DNA from: Diphasiastrum complanatum
Taxonomy: Eukaryota; Streptophyta; Lycopodiopsida; Lycopodiales; Lycopodiaceae
DNA: 64,000 bases
NCBI GenBank assembly: GCA_029204225.1
Contig: CM055105.1
Location: forward strand, 51,239,680 to 51,303,679
Direction: 5' to 3'
In this document: piece after piece, positions 31,810 through 44,240 of the stretch
How the letters are laid out: every line of letters starts with the position of its first letter
Numbering within the stretch: the stretch's first letter is position 1
Notes under the pieces: model-generated
Told to the model about the DNA's origin: nothing
Databases searched by the model: none
Seen by the model: only the letters and a program-made list of their open reading frames with translations
Position numbers and translations under genes: made by a program

Positions 31810-34800
31810 CGTATCCTTGAATGTCTTGACCTTCAAACTTAGTTCTACACAGAATCTTCTGTGTGACTCCAAACTTAATGCTTTAGTGAAAACATCTGTT
31901 GTCATATCTTGCGTTCTACAATACTGCAATCTGACCTCTTCGTTGAGATCTTTGCTTCTGACAAAATGATACTTTGGTTCGATGTGCTTACTCTTGAAAT
32001 AAAATCTAGGATTGGCTGATAAAGCGATGGCACTTTGATTATCTCAAAATAATGTCATCGGAGCATATTAATTCAGACCAATATCTGAGAGTAAGTTTCT
32101 CAATCAAATTGTTTCCTTTGTAGTTTAAGAGGCTGCGATATACTCTAATTTAGTGGAAAATAGAGTTGTTGAAGATTGCTTGCAACTATTTTAGGAAACT
32201 GGACCAATTTTGAGGAAGAATTTAAATCTAGAAGTAGATTTACGAGTGTCTACATCTCCTGCCCAACTTGCATTTGTGTAACCACTAAGTACATTGAGTT
32301 TGTCATTGCCGACTGCTCCATAACAAATGCAAAAGTCCATAGTAGCTCGAAGATATCTCATGACTCTAATAAGAGCCTTCCAATGTGTTATACCAAGGTT
32401 AGTCATAAACTGACTGAGAGAGTTGATTGCAAAAGCTATGTCTGCTGGCTTGGTACAGATCATCGCGTACATAAGAAATCCTATAATAGAATGGTAAGGA
32501 TACTCATGCATCTGCTGCTTCTCATGAATTGTTTGGAGACACTAGTCATTTGACAATTTGAGTCCTGGTTCCATTGGTGAAAAAGCTAACTTGCAATTCA
32601 TCAGATTATATCTGACTAACATGTTATAGGTGTACCTCTATTGTGTAATGTAAACCAACTTCTATTTTTTGTCTCTGTGGATTTGTATACCAAGGCAAAA
32701 ATGAGCTTCGTCCAGATCGGTCATGTCGAATTCAAAAGATAGCATTGTCTTGGCCTCTTTTATCATATCGGTATTGTTGCTGAAAAGCAATATATCATCC
32801 ACGTATAAAGTAATAATAATAAAATACTGCTGCACTGTTTTGAAGTAAATGTTTGAATATGAAGAGCTAAGTTTGTAGCCGTAATCAATAAGAAAAATAT
32901 TGATTCTTTGAAACCATGCTCGAGCAGATTGCTTCAAGCCATAAAGTGCCTTATGGAGTTTACACACATGATTGTATTTACCCTCGATAATATAACCTTC
33001 GGATTTCACTATGTAAATGTCTTCTTCGATAACTCCATTGAGATATGTTGTTTGTACATCCATTTGATGTATTTCCAAATCTGTTACAGCGACAAATGAT
33101 AGCAAAAGTTGAATAGAAAAATGCTTGACTACTGGACTAAAGGTCTCAATATAATCGACGTTGTATACCTAAGAAAATCCTCTAGCTACAAGTCGTGCCT
33201 TTCTCCTGTTGATGCTTCCATCTGCATTGTACTTGACTTTGAAAATCCGTTTGCAATCAACTACATTTCTTCAAGCAGGTAATTCGACAATTGTCAACGT
33301 TTGGTTCTTGATAAGAGATAAATACTCTTTATCCATAGCTTCTTTCCAGTGATCTGACTCAGGCTGACTAAGTGCCTCTTGGACAAACGTCGGTTCCTGA
33401 ACAAAATAGGTTGCAGACTCGTTGATATACCGGTTAGGTGGTTTGCTAGTCTTTGATGATCTTCTGGGTAATACAGGAAGTTAATCATTTTCATCATATT
33501 GTAGTTGCTTCATTTCCATCATACTGTAGTTGCTGATCTGCAACATCATCATCTTCTGATTCATCGTTGATTTGTTGTTCGTCAAAAGTAGAAGAGCTTG
33601 GACCTTCGATGAGAATAGTCGACTGAGGAACTGAAAAGTTTAAAGCATCAGGAGAATCTGGTACGTCGGCTACACGGGAACTTTCCTTTCCTTTCAGGTC
33701 TTGAAACTAATCTTCGATGAAGATGACATCCCAACTAGTGAATATCTTTGACTCAATGGGATCAAACAACTTATAGGCTTGATCTGAAGTAGTGCAGCTG
33801 ATAAAAACACATTTGATACTATGGAAGTCAAACTTCTTCTTGAGATCACGATGAATCTGCGCAAAAGCAGTACATCCAAAAACTCGTAAGTTTGATAAAG
33901 AAGGTTTGATACCTGTCCAAAATTCAAATAGTGTTTTATTTGAGAGGCCTTTAGTAGGACATCTGTTCTGAATATAAGTTGTTGTTGAAATAGCTTCAGC
34001 CCAGAAGCACTTTGGAAGTGGCAGATGTGATAACATGCACTTTGCCAATTCCACTATGGTTCCCTCCTCATTGATAATAGATTTGTAAAGAGTTTAGAAA
34101 CATATAAGACCTTTGATAGTAATTTGAATTGATCTTGTTGAAACCAAAATCTTACAGTATCTTCATGTTCAATAGTGTGAGTACTATGTCACCAAGATGA
34201 ACAAATTTCTTCGTGCTATAAGGCATGTAAGAGTTGAAGATCTCACGTTGATTGGTCATATGTTGTGTTGTTCCAGAATCCAGAAGCCATGAATCATCCA
34301 AAAATGCGCTTTGATCCTTGACCATGAATGCACCTTCGTCCACTTCGACGTGGGGAGATGACGAAACTGTGTTTGCTTGTTGATCAAGTTGCTTGGCTGA
34401 GTTCTTCGCTTGGAGAATTTGGCAATCCTTGATCTCATAGTTATTGCGCTTGCAATACCTGCAAAACATCTTCTTCTTTGATTGTAAATCTGATAATTGT
34501 GCTTGACTTTGAGTCTGTTTCTTATTCGTTGTAGTCTTCTTGGAGCTTTTCTGCTTTTGTCGCTTAGAGCCTTTGTTGACATATAGAGCCTGAGAGGAGG
34601 AAGTAGATGGAGTGTCTTGAACTCTTCTATTATCTTCTTGCGGCAACAAAGTGATAACTCTAGTAAGAGTTAAATCTAAGTGTGTCGTTATGATCATCAC
34701 CTAGTTCTCATATGTAGAGGGCAAGCTTGAAAGCAATGTCATAATTGCGTCTTGATCGTCTATGATTGATCCGACAACGACCATCTATTGCAAGAGATTC

Positions 34801-35250
34801 TTAAACTGGTTAATGTGACTTTGAAGAGTCACCAGTAGACATTTTGAATGTGAAGAATTTTCTTCGTAGATGTAACTAGTAGTTACGTCCCTCACGTCAT
34901 ATAGTGAGTTCAAGATGTCTCAAACATCTCTTGATGATTTTCACTTTGAGTCGTCGTCTTCAGGTTTGACTTCTATACTTGTAACAACATCCTATAATTG
35001 TTGGCGATTAGCAAGGTCTTCATCTTAAATTTCCACAAATGATAATTGGATCCATTCAGCTTGTCTGCGATAAGATCAGCTTTACTTTGAGAATCCATTT
35101 GGAACTTAGTCTGTCAATTGTATCGATGACGCTAAGATGTAGTAATGCCAACAATAGGAAATCAATTCTCTGATACTGAAAGGTTAAAAAGGACTAAAGA
35201 GTATGATTATTAAATTGATATCGCAAAAGATATCAAGTATTAGAGATTTT
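31810..35250 (-). pseudogene. gag-pol: Copia Gag-Pol polyprotein, degraded
   Basis: Order on the minus strand: Gag remnant (about 35250-34700); a zinc knuckle with His replaced (CRYCKRNNYEIKDC); protease (SWLLDSGTTQHM, active D-S-G); integrase C-terminal part (CMLSHLPLPKCFWAEA, VFGCTAF); RT (MDVQTTYLNGVIEEDIYIV, ALYGLKQSARAWFQR, LYVDDILLFS); RNase H (GYTNASWAGDVDTRKSTS) and tail. Frame changes and stops separate the parts, and the catalytic core of integrase is reduced. Full order with both LTRs makes it the most complete copia element in the window. Confidence 0.85.
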
Positions 35251-35290
35251 GGTCTGATACCATATAGGTAAGATAAAAAAGTAGTGAAAT

Positions 35291-35303
35291 TGCTCTGATA
35301 CCA
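35291..35303 (-). other. Primer-binding site of the minus-strand copia element
   Basis: TGGTATCAGAGCA on the minus strand, next to the CGACA end of the 5' LTR. Initiator tRNA-Met type. Confidence 0.88.
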
Positions 35304-36050
35304 TGTCGAAAAGTCGTGTGCAGAAGATAGGTCTATCTCGAAAAGAAACTAATGAAAATAATCTGAGTATCTAGAAAGAAAACTTTGTGTGCATGGCGGA
35401 ATAAACTATTTTCCTCTTTCACAATGCATGACTACACCTATCAATTTCAAACAAGACGATAGTGGTAGAAATCACGTTTGATCTTATAGTAACTAACTTT
35501 AGAATCGTCAGTACTACAGTGATTAGGTAGCCAAACAATTAAGCATTGAATTATCAGACAAATAATTAGTCACGAAGAATTTCAAAAAATGCATACATTC
35601 TAAGATGAAGCTAAACACAATAAATGATAGTATTGATTCAATATGAAAACGAAATAGAAGTAAATGAGTACAATAAGTTGTGGATCGATGTCGCGTACTC
35701 TATGCTATCTCTGAGCGGCTAAAATGAAAGTCTGAATTAATGTGCAATGCTGATAAGCAGTGGCACAATAGCAATCTCTAAAACAACTCTAAGAAGTGAG
35801 CTAGAATGCTCAAGAGTGTTCAAGCTCGCAGACTTCAGAGAGAGAGAGCTAAGTATTCAAATACTTGTTGATAACTTCTGATTTGATAATTCCGATAATG
35901 AAACTGTATGAATATGAACAACTATTTATATTTAAAAATTAGGTCGTCAATTACGATCGCCAGTTGGCTGGTGATCCACTGGCATCCATCCAGTTCCTTG
36001 TCATTGATTACTGATAAGCGGTGAAATTGGCTGTAGACATTTGGCCTTCA
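35304..36050 (-). mobile_element. 5' LTR of the copia element, truncated
   Basis: Matches the first ~750 bp of the 3' LTR at 30604. The outer ~440 bp are missing and replaced by a family C LTR, so the target duplication cannot be read. Confidence 0.85.
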
Positions 36051-36501
36051 AGCTGACAAACAAGTAGAAATTGATTTGGTTTCATTTGGATCACAAAAAC
36101 TCAATGTACATAGTGGACTAGCTTGAGATTGCCAATGAGCTCCAAAAATATTCTATCCTCTCACTATGGGATCTTGGAATACATAGCAAATTCGACTTCC
36201 TTCTTGAAGTTAGGTGGATTTCCAGCATGTAATAATGAAGTTAACTCACTCTACTTTCCCTAAAATGAAACCCTAGCCTAGGTAGCTAGTTGGTCAAATT
36301 TTCACCTTAAACTTAGGTGTAGGTCCTATAAAGTAGGGATGACCACCAAATAGACATGACCAACTCTCTTGACTTGATCTAAACTACATTAGGAGTGCAT
36401 TACCACATGGCATCTTGGCCTTTCATGTGTGGAACCCAATTATACACAATATTTACAAAGTTTTACATGGCTAGATTTGCCAAAATAGGCTATTTTTCAC
36501 A
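36051..36501 (-). mobile_element. 3' LTR, family C, truncated
   Basis: On the minus strand it starts TGTGAAAAATAGCC just after the purine tract TTGAGGAGGAG. It matches the copies at 39714, 53974 and 62489. The far end is cut at the border with the neighbouring copia LTR. Confidence 0.8.
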
Positions 36502-36613
36502 CTCCTCCTCAAATCTAGCCTTGGAAACCATAATGTATCTATATACAATTCTAAGACCTGATCTTAACATTAGAAATGAATCATATTCAGGTTTAGAAGA
36601 TACTAAAGAGCTC

Positions 36614-38942
36614 CTAAAGATGATGACATGATCTATCACCATATCCAAGATAGAGCTTCTTTGAGATCTCCTCCAAGATGAATTGAAGAGTTTTGATTCT
36701 TCCTTGCACCTTTGTAGTTGATTTCTTCCATGTTGAGTGAAGATGCATGAACTTGAAGCTTTCTCCTCCTTGATCTTGATGCTTCTCTTTGAAGGAAATC
36801 AGATGTCTCCATGTCGTGTGAAAATCACATTGATCAAGATCACAAAGCATGTACTTGCTACTATTACCAAGATTTATCATGCTAAAATGACGAGTACACA
36901 AACCATCAGAAGTAAGCATGATTTTCCTAATCTTGTAATTACAAGTGATCTTGAACTTCATGAGGCTACATACTTGCTTATGGATATAAGTTTCCTTCAA
37001 GGATGTTTCACTAGCACTCATAAGAAGCTTACAATTTGCCTCTCCAAAGGAAAAAACACATTTTTCAAAACAATGAGTGATTAACTCACTCTTGCTCTTC
37101 CAAAATCCGAGAGCACTCATTTGATCAAATAACCAATTTACTCTTAATTGGTTCATAACAATTTTCAAATCACTAAGACATAAAAACTTGTTCTCAAATG
37201 AGTCATTACACATATTATCTTCAACTTCCTTCTTGATGAAGCCCTCAAGTTGCGTCATGTAGTTCTCACAGCATACCTCGGCTTGCCTCATGTAGATATC
37301 ATAGCAAAATAGGTCATCAAGCATTGAAGTAAGGAAAGTGTTGAACGTGAATGGTTGAGAATCCTCCCCTTGATTACCTTTGCCAAGATAAGTGAGCCTT
37401 GAAGGCTCAGCCCTTGTCTTTGTGGATCTTCTTGGAGCACTTGATCTTTGAGGTGGATCCTCAAGATCTCCATCACTTTGTTGATCCTCCTCAATCCTTG
37501 CAAGATCATTGACACCAAGGTTGTTGATTTCACTTTTATTCACACAAGATACTAGATGAATCCAAGCATCTCTTGTATAAACATCTAAGAATGTTTCATG
37601 CATCTTATCATCACTACTTGGTACATGAGAAAAAGAGTGTACATTTGAATGAATGATTTTCTCTTTTGCCATAACAATTTTAGCATCCAACTTACACAAA
37701 ATACCTTGTTTAACACCATTTGCTATTCAAATATCATTCTTCATGATGGAACAAACTCCATGCTTGAAGTGAACATCTAAACCATCATCCAGTAGTTGTC
37801 CAACACTAAGCAAGCTCTTGGTATTTGATGTTACAAAAAGGACATTGTCTAGATCCATCCTTTTGCTAGATCCTAGACTTAATGAGATGGTACCAATACC
37901 ATCTATCTTACATTCTTGATCATTTGCTAAAGAAACAAATTTATTAGCACCATTGAAAGAGTGTAAGGTTGAGAATGTGTCATTTTGGAAAGTGATGTGG
38001 AAGCTAGCTCCACTATCAATCCACCAAGTGTCCTTTGAGTTGCTTTTGCTTGTTGGAGTGGATGTAGATGCCATCAAAGATGAGATCTCCTCATCTCCAT
38101 ACTCTTCATATGCAAGGTTCCCTTGTTTGTCCTCCTCTTTTTCTCTTAGCCTCTTGTAGCATTCGGATGCATAATGCCCCTTCTTTCCACAAAAGAGGCA
38201 TTTTTGCTTTGACTCGTCCTTTGAGCTTGATGCATCATCCTCTTCTTTGGCCTCTTTGGGATGCTTCTTCTTTCCATTGGTCTTCTTTTTGCCCTTGAAT
38301 GGCTTTGTCATCTCCATCCTGCAAAGACAATGAACTCATTCTTGCCTTGGTGTGGAGCATCGTACACTCTTCAGCCACTAATACACTGTGAAGTTTTTCT
38401 ATAGTTGGCAAAGTGTCTTGGATGACAAAACTTTGGACCAAATTTGCAAAGTCATCTCCTAGACCATTAAAAACAATTTGTACAAGCTCTCCATCATGAA
38501 TCTTCTCTCCAATGGAAGCCAACTCCCTATTTAGAGACTTGATTCTAAGTACATAATCTTGACATGCACTCTCTCACTTCTCCTCATGCTTTGCAAAATC
38601 TGATCTCTAAGCATGAGTACTCTTGAAGTATTACTATTCATATATTGATTTCAAATCCTCTTTAGCACTTTTACATGATGATACTTCCCTCAAAAAATCA
38701 TTGCTTACATTTATTTTAACACAATGAAGTGTTAGCCTAGATCTCTTTTTGTATCTCACTAATTCTTGTGCACCTAGAAGTTCATCTTCATCCTCGATCA
38801 GAAACTCATAAAGGTCTTGGAGCACCAAAAGTGACTCCATCCTAACCTTCCAAATAGCATAATTTTTAGAATTCAATCTCTCACTAGCTTCTAGAAGGTA
38901 TGCTCCAGCAGATCTCATCTTACTAGTGACTTCTACAAACAA
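36614..38942 (-). pseudogene. gag: Copia derivative: Gag plus conserved 3' ORF, RT/integrase lost
   Basis: Gag begins at 38942 (AYLLEASERLNSKNYAIWKV), shifts frame, then gives a CCHC knuckle (CLFCGKKGHYASEC) and the start of protease (WWIDSGASFHI). The next frame (37699-36614, 361 residues, open) starts after protease and passes directly to the linker normally found between integrase and RT (RRSTKTRAEPSRLTYL). Integrase core, RT and RNase H are missing. It then continues for ~240 residues that are not copia Pol (GFIKKEVEDNMCNDSFENKF, CFEKCVFSFGEANCKLLM). That 3' part recurs at 53107-53884 and in part at 56521-57405. It looks like a non-autonomous element with a kept or acquired 3' gene. Confidence 0.75.
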
Positions 38943-39700
38943 GAAATAGATTTGATTGACTTGAAACTCACAAAGGTCTCACACTTGTAGTGTTTCACTC
39001 AAATTTGATTTCTAATCCAACAAATGGACTTATAATCACAGTTCTATCACTCCCTCACAAAGCTGGAATGAAGATAAGATGAAGTTTCAAACAAATCTTG
39101 CCAAGAAATGGATTTGATTGTCTCTAGAAACTCACTAAGGTCTCTCTCTTGTAGTATTTCACTCAAATTAGATTTATAATCCAACAAATGAACTTATAAT
39201 TTCAGTTCTAGCACTTTCTCACAAAGTTGGAATGAAGATAAGATGATGTGAAATCTACTTACAATCAAATCTTGCCAATTTTGGCTATTTTTGGACAATA
39301 ACATGACTAAATATCACTCTCACTTTTTGATGTACTTTCAAGACCTGTAAAACAAGTTTAGAGGACCTGATTTCAACCTAGGTTAATTAGATCTCATGAC
39401 CCTATGTCAAATCTAATCAGTGGCACTCAATTTTGGTAGCTTATCCTAAGATTTCCACCAAAAATTACATCAAAAGAAAACAGATTGAATTTCTTTGGAT
39501 CAAAAGAATGCCATGCATTAAATGCAGGTTCAGAGGTGCCCACACATGTGGACAGTACGTATTTGTACTCCTACCAAGTTTGGGATCAAACCTCCTCACC
39601 AAAATCAAGATTCTAGCTTGCCCTCTCAATACTAGTTTTTAGCAACAAAACTTGCTAAAAATGGATTTGCATTAGATCAATGGCTTATGATCTTGTACTT
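38943..39700 (-). other. Leader of the copia derivative, no gene seen
   Basis: Sequence between Gag start and primer-binding site. It contains a direct duplication: the segment around 38955-39070 (ACTTGAAACTCACAAAGGTC; TCCAACAAATG) recurs at about 39120-39240. Confidence 0.45.
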
Positions 39701-39713
39701 GGCTCTGATACCA
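39701..39713 (-). other. Primer-binding site of the copia derivative
   Basis: TGGTATCAGAGCC on the minus strand, adjacent to the family C LTR end. Confidence 0.88.
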
Positions 39714-40010
39714 TGTGAAAGTACTGTACTTTAGGACCATAAATGGATCTACAAAAGATCCACAAGAGTGATTGGATGCTTGCTTAACAATCTATCAAAA
39801 AACTAGACACAAAAAAGTTGATCTAGATTGGCAATTTGACAAACAACAAGCATTAACAATCAAAAGCATTGATAAACATTGAAATCCGAGCCCACACGTG
39901 TGTACTACAGGCTGTAGTACGGCCTTCAACCTGAGAAACAAGTAGAAATTGATTTGGTTTCATTTGGATCACAAAAACTCAATGTACATAGTGAACTAGC
40001 TTGAGATTGA
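39714..40010 (-). mobile_element. 5' LTR, family C, truncated
   Basis: On the minus strand it ends CTTTCACA at the primer-binding site. It aligns with 62840-63168 (reverse) and with 36055-36150. It is cut at 40010 by another LTR. Confidence 0.82.
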
Positions 40011-40377
40011 TGTAACTCATGGGTAGGGAAGACATATTCTCTCTCTTATCTCATTCATGCTTATACGTGGTTCTCTTGGGTTCTACTATCCATTGGTGCA
40101 CTATATTTGTGATATCTTGCAATTTTGTGTGTAGAATGCTCATTAAATGCTATTTTCAGATCCACACATGTGAAATACAGTAGCTTATTGTTTTTGTATG
40201 GACAAAAACTTCAATTCATGTTTTGATTGATGTTTGATCAAGATCTATTAGATTTTGCATGTCATTCATAGTGTAGATGTTGGTTTTTATACATTGGCAA
40301 GATTGACAATTTGTTGTCTTTCTAAACCCAAGATCATTTTATGGATTTGGATCTTAATTGATCTGAAATTTTTCACA
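40011..40377 (+). mobile_element. LTR end of another copia element, partial
   Basis: Ends TTTTTCACA directly before TGGTATCAGAGC at 40378-40389, so this is the 3' part of a plus-strand 5' LTR. The body contains a TGTGAAATACAG segment but does not match LTR families A to D. The 5' part is missing. Confidence 0.75.
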
Positions 40378-40389
40378 TGGTATCAGAGC
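40378..40389 (+). other. Primer-binding site for initiator tRNA-Met
   Basis: TGGTATCAGAGC next to the LTR end. Only ~150 bp of leader follow before unrelated genes begin. Confidence 0.85.
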
Positions 40390-40589
40390 TTGGGTTTCAA
40401 GTTATGAAGGAAGCAATCACATCTATTTGGGAAGATATCAATGCTAGGGCATGCTAGATTGGATTCTACACCAAAATCGAATTTCTTGCATATGTAGATT
40501 GGATCTTTTGTAGATCAAAACTCAAATTAGGTTTATGTACTTGATCAATTCCAATTTCACACATTACATGTTGGACTTGGCCAATTTTT

Positions 40590-41922
40590 AGAGAATTGGA
40601 AGCCAACAAAATATACGAAGAACTTGTGGGTATTGCTGCATACATCATCAAAGGGCAATTTTTGACAAAAGAAAAGAGCAAAAATGACTTACAAATCTTA
40701 TTGGAAGGCAAAAATTTTGGAGTTTAAGACTACCCCGGGAGGTCAATCGATATCAGAAGTCTTAGTGCAACATGTATATATGCATTCAGAAATCAAAGTA
40801 CATGATATCAATCCTCATGATCATCCAAAATGTAATTGTAAGTATATTAAAACATATGCACTCTACAGCAATCATAGGTGATTTCCTTTATTGATGCTCT
40901 TCAGATTATGATGTAAATGTTTCAACATTGTTTTTTTCTTTCAAATTTATATCCATTATGCATAAGTGAATGGGAGCTCGCACAATCACTTGCAAGAATA
41001 TTAGACGTGATTCACTCTTATGTTGGAAAGCTGCAATACAGAGGAAGAAGTCCAAAGGAACTTGCAGATTGTGGTATCTATTTTTATGAATCTTTATATA
41101 CGCCACAAATAGATGGAGGTTTTGGCAAGCTCAAAGCAATTCCATTTCCTAGTTTTCAAAGTGATGAGTGGCCTACTCCAGACAGCATTGTTTCTGAATC
41201 CTTGAGATGCAAGCTACTCATTGATATTAGAAATGCTATGAAGATAAACATGGGCTCAAAAATTGTTCACCTAAGTTGGTTTATCTCATTGCATATATCC
41301 GTTGATTTTTTCTAGAGTGCTAGTGTTTGTAGGACACCAACTTTATTTGTTTGCAAGGATTTATCAGATGAGACTTTGTCAGATCTCATGGATCAAGGCT
41401 CAGATAGTAAACCAAATAATGACATAGAATGGCCAAAAACAAATATCACATATGTAAATTATATCACATATGTATTAGTAATCATATCACATATCAAATC
41501 GTTATCATATCAAAAAGCAAATGCTCGATCTCACATTTAGCTACTAGAGATACAAGAAAATTGAAGGTACATGGCTACCACTGGATCAAGACTTTGAACT
41601 AAATGGTCACACAAACCGAATGGAGATAAGCATTATCTATAATGAGGAATATTTGACTATGGTTGAGGTGGAAGAACATTGGAAGAACATAGCTCATGCT
41701 ATTACAACCAATCTACCAACATATTTCAGATTTATCATCAACGGAAGACTCGTAAGTACTTTATGTTTATTGCCATTTCAAAATAGAACGAAATAATAGA
41801 AAATGTCATCATTTACAATTGCACATTCACTAATATTTGCCATGTCACAGATGCGAAAAAGACAGGAGCTGATAACGTGCTGCAAATATCTACCTACAAC
41901 AATCACGATTGTGGGAGAACAA
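40590..41922 (+). pseudogene. Uncharacterised multi-exon gene
   Basis: No family is recognised. Readable pieces, in order: KIYEELVGIAAYIIKGQFLT (about 40600); MTYKSYWKAKILEF; a long exon (about 40965-41315) with EWELAQSLARILDVIHSYVG, GIYFYESLYTPQIDG and IPFPSFQSDEWPTPDSI; KDLSDETLSDLMDQGSDS (about 41360); EEYLTMVEVEEHWKNIAHAI (about 41645); and a short last exon ending TIVGEQ with TAG at about 41920. Stops and frame changes lie between them; some are probably introns. The end is ~45 bp from the stop of the minus-strand gene, the same convergent layout as at 4014/4044. Confidence 0.35.
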
Positions 41923-41967
41923 TAGCTTCAAATAAACTTTAGTAAAAACCTGTGTATACACTTTCAT

Positions 41968-43429
41968 TCAATAAATGAAATCCCAAGTTGGGCATCTATA
42001 GATATATTTTGTGCTCCCAAATTCATAAACTGGAGCAGCATTTGATATACCAATGTATAACGCTGCCAACCACCATATATCATTTTCTGACTGGACACTG
42101 AATCTGAAATCTTCTTGGTTCTCTGTTTGTGATAGAGCACCATTCATGAGAGTTATACTAACCCTCTCCATCTTCTGTCCTTTCACAATTTCTCATCTAA
42201 CTTAAGTGCTATGATTATTTTGCCATTCACCTTTTCATAGGTTATATCATAGAATGTGATGATGTATCTCAACAAGTAATTTAGATCAACAAATAAATTG
42301 TTTGACGAATTATAGAATATCGATCTTCCATCAGTTTCATACACCTCCTCAATATGAACCAGTGATCTTATGCATACCTATGTTTAATGTATCCCTCTCT
42401 TTCTTCAAGTGATATGTTCTAGGGATTGGGACTTTTCTAATTTGAACTTGCTTAAAAGCTTCTCTAATTAGTTTAAATATTGTTGCATATGCTTCTGCTA
42501 ATACCTGCAAAATCACAAGCACCTTGAACTATAGTCTTATCTAAATTTTTTTGAATGTCCACCATCAAAGACTCTACTATTTTACACTTTACATTTGAAA
42601 TCCTATTGTTCATCATGATAAGCTCAGTGGATTTGCAAGTGAATATTGTGCCTAATGACATTCCTAGTGAAGAATTGTCTTTAATATTCCGAGGAGCTAC
42701 TAATGCAGATCTACAAAAAAACAGATAGTTATTAGAATATCACCATAGCTGAAATTAAATCCAAATTTCATTGAAAAACTTACAAAATTCAGAATATGCT
42801 TACTTGAATGCACGGATCTTTCTATTTCGATAACCTCCTTTTGAAAGCGTTTGAATATCCTTGCAACTTTGTCGCTTTCGCTTCTTACTTTCAGCCTTTT
42901 TCTTTGCCAAATCCACATCCTTCAATAATTGTAAGTTTTCAATACGAATAGACTGTAAGACTGATTGCATTTTCTCTAGTTTTGATTTGATATTGATTGT
43001 TGTCTTCTGTAATGATTCATTAATATTTTTAAGTTGTTCATTTTTTTCTAACGTCTTTTGGAGATGACAATCTCTATTCTGACAATAAGAGGATATCCGA
43101 ATTAACTCACCTTCTAAAAAGTGAACTTTATTCATATAAAGTTGTTTTCCATGGTTCTGCAATCTTTCACAATATCCAAGTAATCCACTATGCCCATTGC
43201 ATATCCATGTAACTAAATGAGTTATTGAAGAGAATGTGGGATGTGTCAAAGTGCTTGGATCTTGTGGATATAATGTTCCATCTATCCATAAATCCAAGTT
43301 TTTTTTTCCTTCTGCCCTGTAACAAGAACGATCCTCAGCAGAGATTTGAATTCCTTTGCCTCTTCTTCTCTGCAAAGGTGCCAAATCAATAGGGATATCC
43401 ACATGTAAATGATATAATGTCATCATCAA
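41968..43429 (-). pseudogene. Uncharacterised coiled-coil, transposon-like gene
   Basis: ATG at 43429 opens a 209-residue exon: PLQRRRGKGIQI, a Cys/His-containing part (CERLQNHGKQLYMNKVHFLE, CQNRDC) and a coiled coil (EKNEQLKNINESLQKT, KKKAESKKRKRQSCKD). After a GTAAGC donor at about 42803 a second exon (NIKDNSSLGMSLGTIF ... GACDFAG) is followed by a third (IFKLIREAFKQVQI). A terminal exon ends SENDIWWLAALYIG and PTWDFIY. Stops occur near 42195 and 42330. The coiled coil, then the basic region and the W-W-x-A segment, could be the N-terminal half of the same unnamed family as the gene at 3245-4014; this link is inferred, not shown. Confidence 0.45.
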
Positions 43430-43927
43430 AAAAATAATAGAGTAATCAGTTGCATCAAAGTACTATGACCAGATTCTATGAAGCAAAACAAGATACTCAT
43501 CTTTGATTATATTATATACTATGTACAATCAATCCAATCTCCATGCTTGTATGCTTGATTCAAATTTGGAAATGCCGCTCATTTTTTCATTTCAATAGGT
43601 AGTTGGCACTGATATTTCTATTCTCGTGGAAGGAATGCATATGTAAACATTTTGCAATTTTTCTTGATTCGAATTTGGGGATGGCGGTCATATTTTAGAT
43701 CCAGTGAAAATATTGCCCTTTTCGTAACCAATGGAGGGAATATTTTTGAATCTAGTCAAGTTATACTACGAATTGTAACAGTTCTTAACTGTGACTATAG
43801 ACACTGTGGTTAGATCATTGGGAGTTGGGGAGGCCTTGGGAGTGGTGTGGGCAAGCAAATAAACAATATTGTTTTTTTTATTTTGATATTTTTCTATATC
43901 CTACATGGCATTCCTTAAAGGGTCTTT
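43430..43927. other. No gene recognised
   Basis: Upstream of the coiled-coil gene. AT-rich. It probably holds that gene's promoter and the edge of the next copia fragment. Confidence 0.35.
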
Positions 43928-44227
43928 TTGATATTGAAAACTCCTCTAATGCGACTTACATCACACTCAATTCAATGCACCATTCTGTATGACAACTTGA
44001 GTTGTATTTCACTGTCACTGAATCTTAGATTTCATGGCAAATCTAAGCACATAGAAATCCAGTGTCATTTCATTCGGGAGAAAGTTTTCTCAAGGCAAGT
44101 GATCCTTCACTACTGCTCCACAACAGAAATGGTCGCAGACATCTTCACCAAAGTGCTTTCCAAGATCAAGCATCAGAAGTCCTTCAACATGCTGAACCTG
44201 ACGAAGATACCAAGACACCAACCGTGA
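43928..44227 (+). pseudogene. pol: Copia RNase H tail
   Basis: The 3' end of copia Pol: SKHIEIQCHFIREKVFSRQV, CSTTEMVADIFTKVL and a short tail ending in TGA. The upstream RNase H and RT are absent. A purine tract (TTAAGAGGGAC) follows and then TATTGGAAATTAAGCC, a probable LTR start with TGTT changed to TATT. Confidence 0.85.
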
Positions 44228-44240
44228 CCTTAAGAGGGAC

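Noticed and set aside
36737-37084. Plus-strand open frame opposite the 3' ORF
   Set aside because: Its mirror also appears opposite 53423-53779. It is a shadow of the conserved minus/plus ORF, which is longer and fits the element's direction.
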